A stretch of DNA of 64,000 nt, taken from Alkalibacterium olivapovliticus (lineage in GTDB: Bacteria > Bacillota > Bacilli > Lactobacillales > Carnobacteriaceae_A). This document shows, one piece after another, positions 38,201 through 45,768 of the stretch (the first letter of the stretch is position 1; every line of letters begins with the position of its first letter). A program made the position numbers and the translations under genes. The notes below the pieces were generated by a model. That model made no database searches, was not told the DNA's origin, and worked only from the letters and a program-made list of their open reading frames with translations. The DNA lies in NCBI RefSeq assembly GCF_003003275.1, contig NZ_PVTO01000004.1, positions 1-64,000 on the forward strand, written 5' to 3'.

Positions 38201-38246
38201 AATCTTACTAATGACTATCAGATTATGTCTAATCATTAGTAAGATT
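38201..38246. promoter_or_regulatory. perfect 14-bp inverted repeat in the abgT/thioesterase intergenic region
   Basis: AATCTTACTAATGA (38201-38214) and TCATTAGTAAGATT (38233-38246), 18 bp apart. A related half, TTAGTGTAAGATTAAAA, recurs at about 38407. It lies 40 bp upstream of the AbgT start, so it is a candidate operator or leader hairpin. No T-run makes it a terminator. Confidence 0.5.
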
Positions 38247-38503
38247 AAAATTTGACTCCATTTAATATTGTACTATGAAATCTATTCTAATACAAATGGC
38301 ACCATAATATCAATATAATATAATCGATTATAATAAAATTTCCTGTTATTTTTGGTAAGTGTTGAAAAATCAATGATGGTAACGCTTCTCTTTTTGTTAT
38401 GTTTATTAGTGTAAGATTAAAAAACAACTAAATGAATTAGAATTGTAATTATCTGTGTTTACTTTTATAATTTAAGGAGACTGATCATTAAGGAGAACGA
38501 CTA

Positions 38504-39247
38504 GTGAGTTTAACGTATACAGAAAGTAAAGAAATTGCTTATTATATGTGTGACCGTCATCAGAATCTGACTTTGCCAATGCTGGTGAATATTTTACTGG
38601 ATGTGTCAGAGAAACAATCTGAATCACTGAACAGAGATGAAGCATTTGTTAAAGCTAGAGGACTGAGCTGGATTATATTGCATTATGAGTTCATGATCGA
38701 ACGAATGCCGAAACTGAAAGAAACCGTACAGATTGAAACCTATGCAACGGAATACAATAAATTGTTTACTTATCGTGAGTTTGTTATAAGAGACGCAAAC
38801 CACAAGGAACTGGTGAGAGTAAAGACTACATTTGCATTGTTAGATTCAGAAAAACGGAAAATGGGCCGAATCACAGAAGACATTGTTGAGCCATATAAAG
38901 CGACTTTTTCCAAGCGAATCAGGAGAAATCAGAAACCCGCTGAACCTGATTTAAATGAATACACTGAAAAAACATATGCTGTCCGTTATTTTGATATTGA
39001 TGGAAATAACCACGTCAATAATTCGCACTACATTAACTGGCTGCTAGACAGTCTGGACAGTGAATTTCTTTCGCAGCATGACATCAGACACGGCGTCATT
39101 ACTTTCGATAAAGAAGTGAATGAACACCAGACGGTCATCAGTCGTGTCAGTTACCGAAAAGAAGAAGAGCTTTATACTGACCATTTAATCCGAACAAATG
39201 GCGCTTCCCATTGTTCTGCCAGTTTTAAATGGATAAAAGTCGGATGA
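38504..39247 (+). CDS. acyl-ACP thioesterase
   Basis: 247 aa, two hot-dog folds of the FatA/bacterial acyl-ACP thioesterase family: CDRHQNLTLPMLVNILLDVSEKQSESL, RGLSWIILHYEFMIERMPKLKETVQIETYATEYNKLFTYREFVI, and the catalytic Asn/His region VRYFDIDGNNHVNNSHYINWLLDSL (about residues 156-180). It releases fatty acids from acyl carrier protein. The start is GTG at 38504, decided by AAGGAG 7 nt upstream. Only 12 bp separates it from scrR, so they may be cotranscribed, an odd pairing. Confidence 0.9.
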   Translation: MSLTYTESKEIAYYMCDRHQNLTLPMLVNILLDVSEKQSESLNRDEAFVKARGLSWIILHYEFMIERMPKLKETVQIETYATEYNKLFTYREFVIRDANHKELVRVKTTFALLDSEKRKMGRITEDIVEPYKATFSKRIRRNQKPAEPDLNEYTEKTYAVRYFDIDGNNHVNNSHYINWLLDSLDSEFLSQHDIRHGVITFDKEVNEHQTVISRVSYRKEEELYTDHLIRTNGASHCSASFKWIKVG

Positions 39248-39259
39248 GGAGGATAAGCT

Positions 39260-40249
39260 ATGGTTACGATCAATGATATTGCGAAAGAAGCTGGTGTAGC
39301 AAAGAGCACGGTATCCAGGTATTTGAACAATGGGTCTGTCAGCGCAGACACGAGACGGAAAATTGATAAAATTATTGAAAAAACTGGCTATACACCCAAC
39401 AACTTTGCAAGGAGTCTAAAAGCTCAAAAAACGAATATGATTGGTGTTATGATTCCAAGGCTGAATTCAGCTTCTACTAATGAAGTACTTGAAGGCATTG
39501 ATGAGATGACGCGCAAGCTGGGTTATCAGCTGATCATTACAAACTCTGATCAGAATAATGAAAGAGAATTTGAAAACATTCAGACACTGGCGAAACAGAA
39601 AGTGGAAGGGGTCATCATGTTCGCCAGAGAACTGACTCCCGAACATATTGACACCGTTAAAAAGACTGGAACACCGTTTCTTTTCATTGGTCAGAAAGCA
39701 GAAGGCATTCACAGTATTATTCATCAGGATTACCAGGCAGGTGCTAAAATAGGCACTTACGCCATTGAACTGGGTCACAGGCATTTCCTGTATGTCGGCG
39801 TACCGGAAAAAGATCGTGCAGTCGGAGTCGAACGCAGACAAGGATTCTTAGATGCTGTCCGTCCAGTTAACGGGTCAACAGTTGAAAAAATCGAATCGGA
39901 TTTTTCCAGAACCTCAGCTTACCAAAAAGCTTTAGCCTTTCTTCCCAAGACCGAAGCGACTTATATTGTTTGTGCCACTGATAACATTGCAGTAGCCGTT
40001 CTGAAAGCAGCTAAAGACCTTGGATACAGTATTCCTGAAGATTTCTCTCTATCAGGATTTGGAGGGTATGAAGCGACCGCTTATGTCTCACCTACGATTA
40101 CCACAGTCAGTTATCCGTACAGGGAAATGGGGTTGGAAGCCGTCAAAAAACTGGTCCGACTAATCGGGAAAGAAGAAGTTCCGAACATTAGCGAGATGGG
40201 TAATGAACTGGTGATCAATCAGTCCACAGCCTATTTTGACAAAATATAA
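39260..40249 (+). CDS. scrR: LacI-family sucrose operon repressor
   Basis: 329 aa. HTH MVTINDIAKEAGVAKSTVSRYLNNGSVSADTRRKI at the N-terminus and a sugar-binding domain with IVCATDNIAVAVL and FSLSGFGGYEATAYVSPTITTV. Immediately upstream of scrA-scrB and a matching operator. ScrR represses in the absence of sucrose or fructose-type inducers. GAGGA precedes the ATG. Confidence 0.88.
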   Translation: MVTINDIAKEAGVAKSTVSRYLNNGSVSADTRRKIDKIIEKTGYTPNNFARSLKAQKTNMIGVMIPRLNSASTNEVLEGIDEMTRKLGYQLIITNSDQNNEREFENIQTLAKQKVEGVIMFARELTPEHIDTVKKTGTPFLFIGQKAEGIHSIIHQDYQAGAKIGTYAIELGHRHFLYVGVPEKDRAVGVERRQGFLDAVRPVNGSTVEKIESDFSRTSAYQKALAFLPKTEATYIVCATDNIAVAVLKAAKDLGYSIPEDFSLSGFGGYEATAYVSPTITTVSYPYREMGLEAVKKLVRLIGKEEVPNISEMGNELVINQSTAYFDKI

Positions 40250-40268
40250 GAAAGTGCTTTCTTTTCTA

Positions 40269-40297
40269 TTGAATTGAAAGCTGCTTTTTGTTATGCT
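40269..40297 (+). promoter_or_regulatory. sigma-A promoter of scrAB
   Basis: TTGAAT (40269-40274), 17-bp spacer, TATGCT (40292-40297). Predicted start about 40304. Confidence 0.65.
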
Positions 40298-40303
40298 TTA
40301 GAG

Positions 40304-40313
40304 GAACCGGTTC
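40304..40313 (+). promoter_or_regulatory. probable ScrR operator
   Basis: GAACCGGTTC, a perfect 10-bp palindrome with the central CG typical of LacI-family operators, placed at the predicted +1 of scrAB. Confidence 0.6.
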
Positions 40314-40334
40314 TGTTGATTAGGCAGAACACTA

Positions 40335-40348
40335 TGAAAACGGTTAAT
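40335..40348 (+). promoter_or_regulatory. cre site for CcpA
   Basis: TGAAAACGGTTAAT matches the cre consensus TGWAARCGYTWNCW at 12 or more of 14 positions. Located between the scr operator and scrA, a roadblock position for catabolite repression. Confidence 0.6.
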
Positions 40349-40365
40349 AAGAAAGGATGGATAAC

Positions 40366-41754
40366 ATGTCATACCAAGAATCGATTGACGGCATAATCGA
40401 AGCAGTCGGTGGAAAAGATAATATTAAGAATTTTGAGCATTGTGCAACGCGCATGCGTATTATTCTTAAAGACGATGATAAAGTAGATAAAGAAAAAGCT
40501 GAAAACGTTCCTGAATCAAGAGGCTATTTCTTTAATACAGGTCAGCACCAGTTTATTTTCGGTACAGGAAAAGTGAATAAAGTGTACAGCGAATTTCAGC
40601 AGGCTATGGGAGAAGGCGGTGGCGGAAATAATGATTCTGGAGACTTTAAAGATGATGTCTATCAGAATTTAAATCCAGCCCAAAAAGTGGTTCGCATACT
40701 GGCTGATATTTTAGTCCCATTAATCCCTGTTTTGGTTACAACAGGTCTTTTGATGGGTGTGCGAGGGTTACTTCTTGAATTGGGACTGGAAATGGACGAT
40801 AGCTGGCTAGCTATTTTTGAAATGCTGACAGATACAGCATTTGCTTTCCTACCTGTTCTTATTACATTCAGTGCTACACGTAAGTTTGGCGGAACACCCA
40901 TTATAGGGATAGTTGTTGGGTTGATGATGGTCGCACCACAGTTACCTAATGCGTGGGCTGTAGCCGGTGGAGATGCTGAGCCATTAAGATTGTTAGGCTT
41001 AGATATTGTTGGCTATCAGGGTTCTATTATTCCAGCAATTGTTGCCGGGTACCTTATTTCTAAACTGGAAAAAGGGTTAAGAAAATTTGTTCCTGACATG
41101 ATTGATCTTATTGTGACACCATTTGTAACGATTTCTGTAACGATTTTTACAATGTTACTTGTTTTAGGTCCAATCCTTCAACTTGTAGAAAGTGGTGTAC
41201 TTGATGGAATACTATGGTTAGTCGAAACACCATTCGGTATAGGGTATATCATCTATTCTGCCTTCCAGCAGGTCATTGTGATTACTGGCCTTCACCACTC
41301 GCTAAGTATCGTAGAATTGGGATTACTGAGTGATACAGGTGGTAACGTATTGAATACATTAGGGACTGCTTCTATGGCAGGTCAATTTGGTGCTGCAGTA
41401 GCAGCAGCTTACCTTATGAAGAGTCAGGTTAAAAGAGCGAACGCTCTATCTTCGTCAGTGTCAACATTATTCGGAATCACCGAACCGCTTCTCTTTGGTG
41501 TAAACTTAAGAGTAATGCGCGTATTCTTTTCCGGTATGATCGGTGGAGCAGCGGGCGGACTGATGGTTTCAATCTTTGGACTTGCAGCTACAGGGTTAGG
41601 CATTACGTTCATTCCAGGTATCCTGCTTTACACACATAGTGTAGCAGCGCTTATCCAATATATCGTTGTGATTGCAGTAGCATTCGCCGTTGCATTCATG
41701 ATGGTAAGGGTTCAAAGCAAACAGATCAAAGCTGAATTAAATGTTGAAGCTTAG
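40366..41754 (+). CDS. scrA: PTS sucrose transporter subunit IIBC
   Basis: 462 aa: N-terminal EIIB domain with the phosphorylated Cys in FEHCATRMRIIL (about residue 26) and a C-terminal EIIC domain of about ten helices (VTTGLLMGVRGLL, GFRHH-like VIVITGLHHSLSIVELGLL, TEPLLFGVNLRVMR). No EIIA domain, so it must borrow IIA from another PTS (a Glc-type partner is usual). The first ATG at 40357 abuts AAAGG; the second, at 40366, has proper spacing and was chosen. Imports sucrose as sucrose-6-phosphate for ScrB. Confidence 0.92.
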   Translation: MSYQESIDGIIEAVGGKDNIKNFEHCATRMRIILKDDDKVDKEKAENVPESRGYFFNTGQHQFIFGTGKVNKVYSEFQQAMGEGGGGNNDSGDFKDDVYQNLNPAQKVVRILADILVPLIPVLVTTGLLMGVRGLLLELGLEMDDSWLAIFEMLTDTAFAFLPVLITFSATRKFGGTPIIGIVVGLMMVAPQLPNAWAVAGGDAEPLRLLGLDIVGYQGSIIPAIVAGYLISKLEKGLRKFVPDMIDLIVTPFVTISVTIFTMLLVLGPILQLVESGVLDGILWLVETPFGIGYIIYSAFQQVIVITGLHHSLSIVELGLLSDTGGNVLNTLGTASMAGQFGAAVAAAYLMKSQVKRANALSSSVSTLFGITEPLLFGVNLRVMRVFFSGMIGGAAGGLMVSIFGLAATGLGITFIPGILLYTHSVAALIQYIVVIAVAFAVAFMMVRVQSKQIKAELNVEA

Positions 41755-41769
41755 AAAAGGATGGTTAAG

Positions 41770-43215
41770 ATGAGTGAATTGACCAACCAATATTGGGAAG
41801 ATCTGGCTCAGGCACAAGCCAAGCTGAAGAAAAAAATAGAAAATGATCCATGGCGTCTGGCTTTTCACCAGATGCCGGAAACCGGATGGCTGAACGATCC
41901 TAATGGCGCAGTTCAATTTAATGGCCTGTATCATTTGTATCATCAGTATGTTCCGGATGACCCGGATGGGGGACTCGTGCACTGGGCACACAAAACATCA
42001 ACAGATATGGTTCATTTCCAAGAAGAGGACCTGTTTTTATCACCCGATAAACCCTACAATAAAGATGGGGTTTATTCCGGAAGTGCCTTTGTGAAAGATG
42101 ATGAGATTCATTTCTTCTATACGGGAAACGTCAAACATCCGGGGGAGCATGATTACACATTCAGCGGGCGTGAACAAAATACTGTTCATATTGTCAGCAA
42201 AGACGGGTTCACTGTTGACTATGAAGAAGTCGTCATTCCTCATGAGGACTATCCTGAAGGCTTTACAGATCACATCCGTGATCCGAAAATCTTCGAAAAG
42301 GATGGCATTTATTATATGGTGCTGGGCTCTCGTGCTTTAAACCATCGGGGAAAAATTTTACTGTATGAATCAGCCGACTTATATGACTGGACATACAAAG
42401 GAGTCTTTATCGAAGGTGAAAAAGAAATGGGTTATATGTGGGAATGCCCTGACTTTTTTGAGACAGATGAAAAAGACGTCCTGATTTTTTCACCTCAAGG
42501 ATTAAAGGCAACATCGCATGAATTCGAGAATACGCATAACTCTGGCTACTATTTAGGGTCAGTTGACTGGGAGAAGGCTAAATTCATACCAGACTCTGAT
42601 TTTAAAGAATTGGACCGAGGGTTTGATTTTTATGCTCCTCAGACGTTTGAAGACGAATCCGGCAGGCGAATATTATGGGGATGGATGGGACTGGGGGATA
42701 TCAGTCCAGAATACTCTAATCCTACAGTTGCAAGAGGCTGGCAGCATGCTATGACATTGCCTAGAGAATTAACAGTTGAAGACGGGAAGCTGAAACAGCG
42801 TCCGTTGACAGAATATCAGATGTTGAGAGTGAATGAGAACGAACAGTCGTTATCTATTCAAGATTCATTTGAATGGGAGGCTCAGAATCAGAAGTCTTTT
42901 GAGCTGATCATTACAATTGAAGAAGTCAAAGATAAATTATCAATCACTTTAAAAGAAGATACTGTTCTTTCTTACGATAATCATCAGTTCTCTCTGTCTC
43001 ATGGGCCTTCAGGATTCGGTAGATCTGAGCGGACAGTGGAAATCGACAATTTAACTAAGATCCATGTGATTGCAGATACCTCGTCGCTTGAGATTTTCTT
43101 AAATGATGGAGATTATGTCTTATCGTCAAGAGTCTATCCGAAAAACGAAAGAGATTCGATTTTGTTCGAAGGATATTCTGAATTATCAGTCGTTAAATGG
43201 GATTTAAAAAGTTAA
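41770..43215 (+). CDS. scrB: sucrose-6-phosphate hydrolase (GH32)
   Basis: 481-aa intracellular invertase that splits sucrose-6-phosphate into glucose-6-phosphate and fructose. GH32 motifs: WLNDPNGAVQFNG with the nucleophile Asp (about residue 40), HIRDPKIFEKDG (transition-state Asp), and MWECPDFF with the acid/base Glu (about 222). A C-terminal beta-sandwich follows. The ATG at 41761 abuts AAAAGG; ATG 41770 has the better spacing and matches the arrangement of scrA. Six to fifteen bp after scrA. Confidence 0.94.
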   Translation: MSELTNQYWEDLAQAQAKLKKKIENDPWRLAFHQMPETGWLNDPNGAVQFNGLYHLYHQYVPDDPDGGLVHWAHKTSTDMVHFQEEDLFLSPDKPYNKDGVYSGSAFVKDDEIHFFYTGNVKHPGEHDYTFSGREQNTVHIVSKDGFTVDYEEVVIPHEDYPEGFTDHIRDPKIFEKDGIYYMVLGSRALNHRGKILLYESADLYDWTYKGVFIEGEKEMGYMWECPDFFETDEKDVLIFSPQGLKATSHEFENTHNSGYYLGSVDWEKAKFIPDSDFKELDRGFDFYAPQTFEDESGRRILWGWMGLGDISPEYSNPTVARGWQHAMTLPRELTVEDGKLKQRPLTEYQMLRVNENEQSLSIQDSFEWEAQNQKSFELIITIEEVKDKLSITLKEDTVLSYDNHQFSLSHGPSGFGRSERTVEIDNLTKIHVIADTSSLEIFLNDGDYVLSSRVYPKNERDSILFEGYSELSVVKWDLKS

Positions 43216-43226
43216 TAGAGTGAAAT

Positions 43227-43280
43227 AAAACAGCAAAACTGGCAGGTGAGTCATTAGCCCGTCAGTTTTGCTGTTTTGCT
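43227..43280 (+). terminator. scr operon terminator
   Basis: AAAACAGCAAAACTG pairs with CAGTTTTGCTGTTTT, 21-nt loop. Strong stem, modest T-tract. Confidence 0.8.
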
Positions 43281-43320
43281 GTAATGAAATGTTACGACTT
43301 TCAGTTGGAAACAAGCTAGG

Positions 43321-43692
43321 TTGCCAGCTCGATAAGGAATTGGTCGCGAGAGCCGTACTGTCATTTGATTCTCTTGCCCTCTCGATCAGAAATTGGCCGC
43401 GAGCGGTACCGTAATAAGGTTCTCTTGCCCTCTTGATCAGAAATTGGCCGCGAGCGGTACCGTAATAAGGTTCTCTTGCCCTCTCGACCAGAAATTGTCT
43501 GCGAGCGGTACCGTAATAAGGTTCTCTTGCCCTCTCGACCAGAAATTGTCTGCGAGCCATACCGTAATAAGGTTCTCTTGCCCTCTCGACCAAAAATTGT
43601 CTGCGAGCCATACCGTAATCAGGTTCTCTTGCCCTCTCGACCAGAAATTGTCTGCGAGCCATACCGTAATCAGGTTCTCTTACCAGCTCGGA
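43321..43692 (-). repeat. tandem array 2, seven 51-53 bp units plus a partial
   Basis: Units start with TTGCC at 43321 (53 bp), then at 43374, 43425, 43476, 43527, 43578, 43629 and a partial at 43680, a strict 51-bp period. Central units differ by only a few bases; the ends are degenerate. Read on the minus strand, each unit holds GCTCG, 15 nt, TCGAG with an inner CAGA-CAATT-TCTG hairpin. No unique spacers, so it is not CRISPR. 51 bp is 17 codons, so spurious repetitive ORFs run through both strands. Confidence 0.92.
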
Positions 43693-43764
43693 CTTAAATC
43701 AAGGATGAGTTAGTAAATCAATCAGATGAGCAATAGAACACGAAAGATCCAGGCAACTAAATAA

Positions 43765-43806
43765 CCCCATACTAAAGTGATCAATAATCCTCAGCTTAGT
43801 ATGGGG
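43765..43806. terminator. probable terminator after ansA
   Basis: CCCCATACTAA (43765-43775) pairs with TTAGTATGGGG (43796-43806), 20-nt loop; T-tracts on either side are weak. Confidence 0.55.
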
Positions 43807-43832
43807 CTCTTAGTTTATAGGTTAGAAGGTAT

Positions 43833-44804
43833 CTATTTCTGGAAACTGTCGGTCATCTCTGCCACGTCAAGGGTCTGTTCCAACAAGACTAGTAACTTGA
43901 TTCGGGCTTTTGGTCCGGATAGACCCGGTGCAAATATGACGCCCAGTTCTTTTAAATGCTTTCCCCCACCGGTATAGGCGTAAATATCTTGAGCAATTCC
44001 GTTAAAGGCTCTGGATGTTATGACAACAGGGATGCCTTTTTCCAGTATTTTCTTTAACCCATTAAGTGAAGCGGGGGGCATATTTCCGGCTCCTAAGGCT
44101 TCAATCACTAGTCCGTCAAGCGCCGTCTCATTTAAAGCGTCAAATAAAGTACTATCCATTCCGGCGTAAGCAGTTAACAGGCAGACATTTTTGTCAGCAG
44201 TAGAAATAGAAAAGGTTTCATTATATACAAGTTTCTGGAAGAAACGGACCTCATGTTTCGAGACGATCCCGATCGGTCCGAAAGTAGGCGTTCTAAAGGT
44301 AGCTACATTTGTTGTGTGCGTCTTGGTGACGTAACGGGCCGTGTGAATTTCTTCATTCATAACAACCAGCACGCCTTTATCTCTGGCGTCCAGTGAAAGA
44401 GACGTCCAAATCGCATTCTGAAGATTGCTCACACCGTCAGATCCTAATTCATCGACGGGACGCATTGCCCCTGTTAAGACAATTGGAAAAGGCGTATCCA
44501 GAGTCAAGTCGAGAAAATACGCTGTTTCTTCCAATGTATCTGTTCCATGAGTGATTACAGCGCCATCGTAAATACCTTCTTCTGCTGCTTTAAGCAGGCG
44601 CTTTTGAAGTAAAAGCATATGATGAGGGGTTACATGAGGTGAAGGCAGCTGGAAAATATCTTCTTCAACAATTTTTAAATTTTCTTCAAATAGCTGACTG
44701 TATTTATGAAGGGGGTGCTCACCGCTTGGTTTGACTGCTCCTGTTCGCTGGTCAGTGCTCATTGAAATGGTTCCACCTGTGTGAAGGAGTAAAATACGTT
44801 TCAC
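43833..44804 (-). CDS. ansA: L-asparaginase, type I-like
   Basis: 323-aa cytosolic amidohydrolase converting asparagine to aspartate and ammonia. First catalytic Thr in LLHTGGTISM (about residue 11), second in VITHGTDTLEETAYFLDLTL (about 85-104), then VLTGAMRP. No signal peptide, so the cytosolic type. The start is GTG at 44804 with AGAGG upstream; the neighbouring MBL gene ends 17 bp before it on the same strand, so they are likely cotranscribed. Confidence 0.93.
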   Translation of the reverse strand: MKRILLLHTGGTISMSTDQRTGAVKPSGEHPLHKYSQLFEENLKIVEEDIFQLPSPHVTPHHMLLLQKRLLKAAEEGIYDGAVITHGTDTLEETAYFLDLTLDTPFPIVLTGAMRPVDELGSDGVSNLQNAIWTSLSLDARDKGVLVVMNEEIHTARYVTKTHTTNVATFRTPTFGPIGIVSKHEVRFFQKLVYNETFSISTADKNVCLLTAYAGMDSTLFDALNETALDGLVIEALGAGNMPPASLNGLKKILEKGIPVVITSRAFNGIAQDIYAYTGGGKHLKELGVIFAPGLSGPKARIKLLVLLEQTLDVAEMTDSFQK

Positions 44805-44821
44805 GTTGTTCTGCCTCTTTT

Positions 44822-45445
44822 CTAGTTAAAATAAGGATTCGTTCTTTTTTCATATTCAATTGTCGTTTGATTTCCGTGACCTGGATAGACAATAGTATCT
44901 TCAGGTAAACTAAATAATTCTTTTTTTATAGCCGGTATTATCTTTTCAGGTTCACTTCCCGGTAAATCTGTCCGACCAATACTGCCTCTAAACAGAGCAT
45001 CTCCAGAGATGACGAAGCCGTCTTCTTCAAAAATAAAGCTGACACCACCTGGAGAATGTCCTGGTGTTGAAACAACTGTTAGTGTGAACGGACCGATTGT
45101 TATCGTTTCAAAAGGATCGAATGTATACTCCGCTGGGTTAGCTTTAACTTCAAAGGGATTGAAAGAAGACAGATTCTTTGCAGGATCGCCCAACCATTCC
45201 TGTTCTTCTGGACTGACATAGACGGGAATATCGTAATCTACTCGAATGTCTTCAAGGGATCCAATATGATCAAAATGAGTATGAGTCAAAATGATGGCAA
45301 TTGGGCGTACACCTAGTTCTTCTATTTCATTTTTGATTTTACTTGTTTCATCACCTGGATCTACTATAAGTGCATCTGTTCCTTTATAAATAATGTAACA
45401 ATTCTCTTCAATTGTACCCGTTACGATTTGCTGAACTTGAGTCAT
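44822..45445 (-). CDS. MBL-fold hydrolase (glyoxalase II-like, YqgX type)
   Basis: 207-aa metallo-beta-lactamase fold: THTHFDHIGS (HxHxDH, about residues 56-65), TPGHSPGGVSF, ISGDALFRGSIGRTDLPG and YPGHGNQTTI supply the dinuclear metal ligands. Shorter than true glyoxalase II, as in the YqgX/YcbL class of lactic bacteria. GGAGGAA precedes the ATG. First gene of a two-gene unit with ansA; no functional link between them is evident. Confidence 0.9.
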   Translation of the reverse strand: MTQVQQIVTGTIEENCYIIYKGTDALIVDPGDETSKIKNEIEELGVRPIAIILTHTHFDHIGSLEDIRVDYDIPVYVSPEEQEWLGDPAKNLSSFNPFEVKANPAEYTFDPFETITIGPFTLTVVSTPGHSPGGVSFIFEEDGFVISGDALFRGSIGRTDLPGSEPEKIIPAIKKELFSLPEDTIVYPGHGNQTTIEYEKRTNPYFN

Positions 45446-45768
45446 GTTAATTCCTCCTTCGTATTCATATATCAGTATAACTGATTAGTCAAATTCTGTC
45501 GAAAAATGAGGAAAGACTACAGTAACAAAAGAAATGAAGTGAAAGAGCTGAGAAAATTATTGTGCGGAAGTATAACTTGTTATATCTTCGCACAAATTGA
45601 ATTGGAGTACGTACTATACTGATTAACTTGTTCAAATAATTGTTGCGCTTGTATTTAAGGTATGGTAATCTTTTTTTGTTAGGTTAAATGAGAAAGAGGT
45701 GAGAAAAGTAAGAGATTACTAATGTCATGTCGGGTATAAACACTCACTTACAAAGGGGATAAAATATA
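45446..45768. other. intergenic region upstream of the subtilase
   Basis: About 320 bp between divergent genes. Main feature: a long imperfect inverted repeat, TTGTGCG...AAGTATAAC / GTTATA(T)CTT..CGCACAA (45560-45595), with a 2-3 nt loop and no T-run, so more likely an operator or mRNA element than a terminator. AGGTGAG near 45700 is not linked to an ORF. AAAGGGG lies before the subtilase ATG. Confidence 0.45.

Noticed and set aside
43321..43692. CRISPR array
   Set aside because: The whole 51-bp unit repeats with no unique spacers, and there are no cas genes in the window. The same holds for the arrays at 24.7 and 63.1 kb.
43204..43713. Long repetitive ORFs on both strands (17-residue repeats such as ERAREPYYG on minus and RFSCPLDQKL on plus)
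   Set aside because: They exist only because the 51-bp repeat is a multiple of three; no ribosome site, both strands open at once, and the period matches two noncoding arrays.
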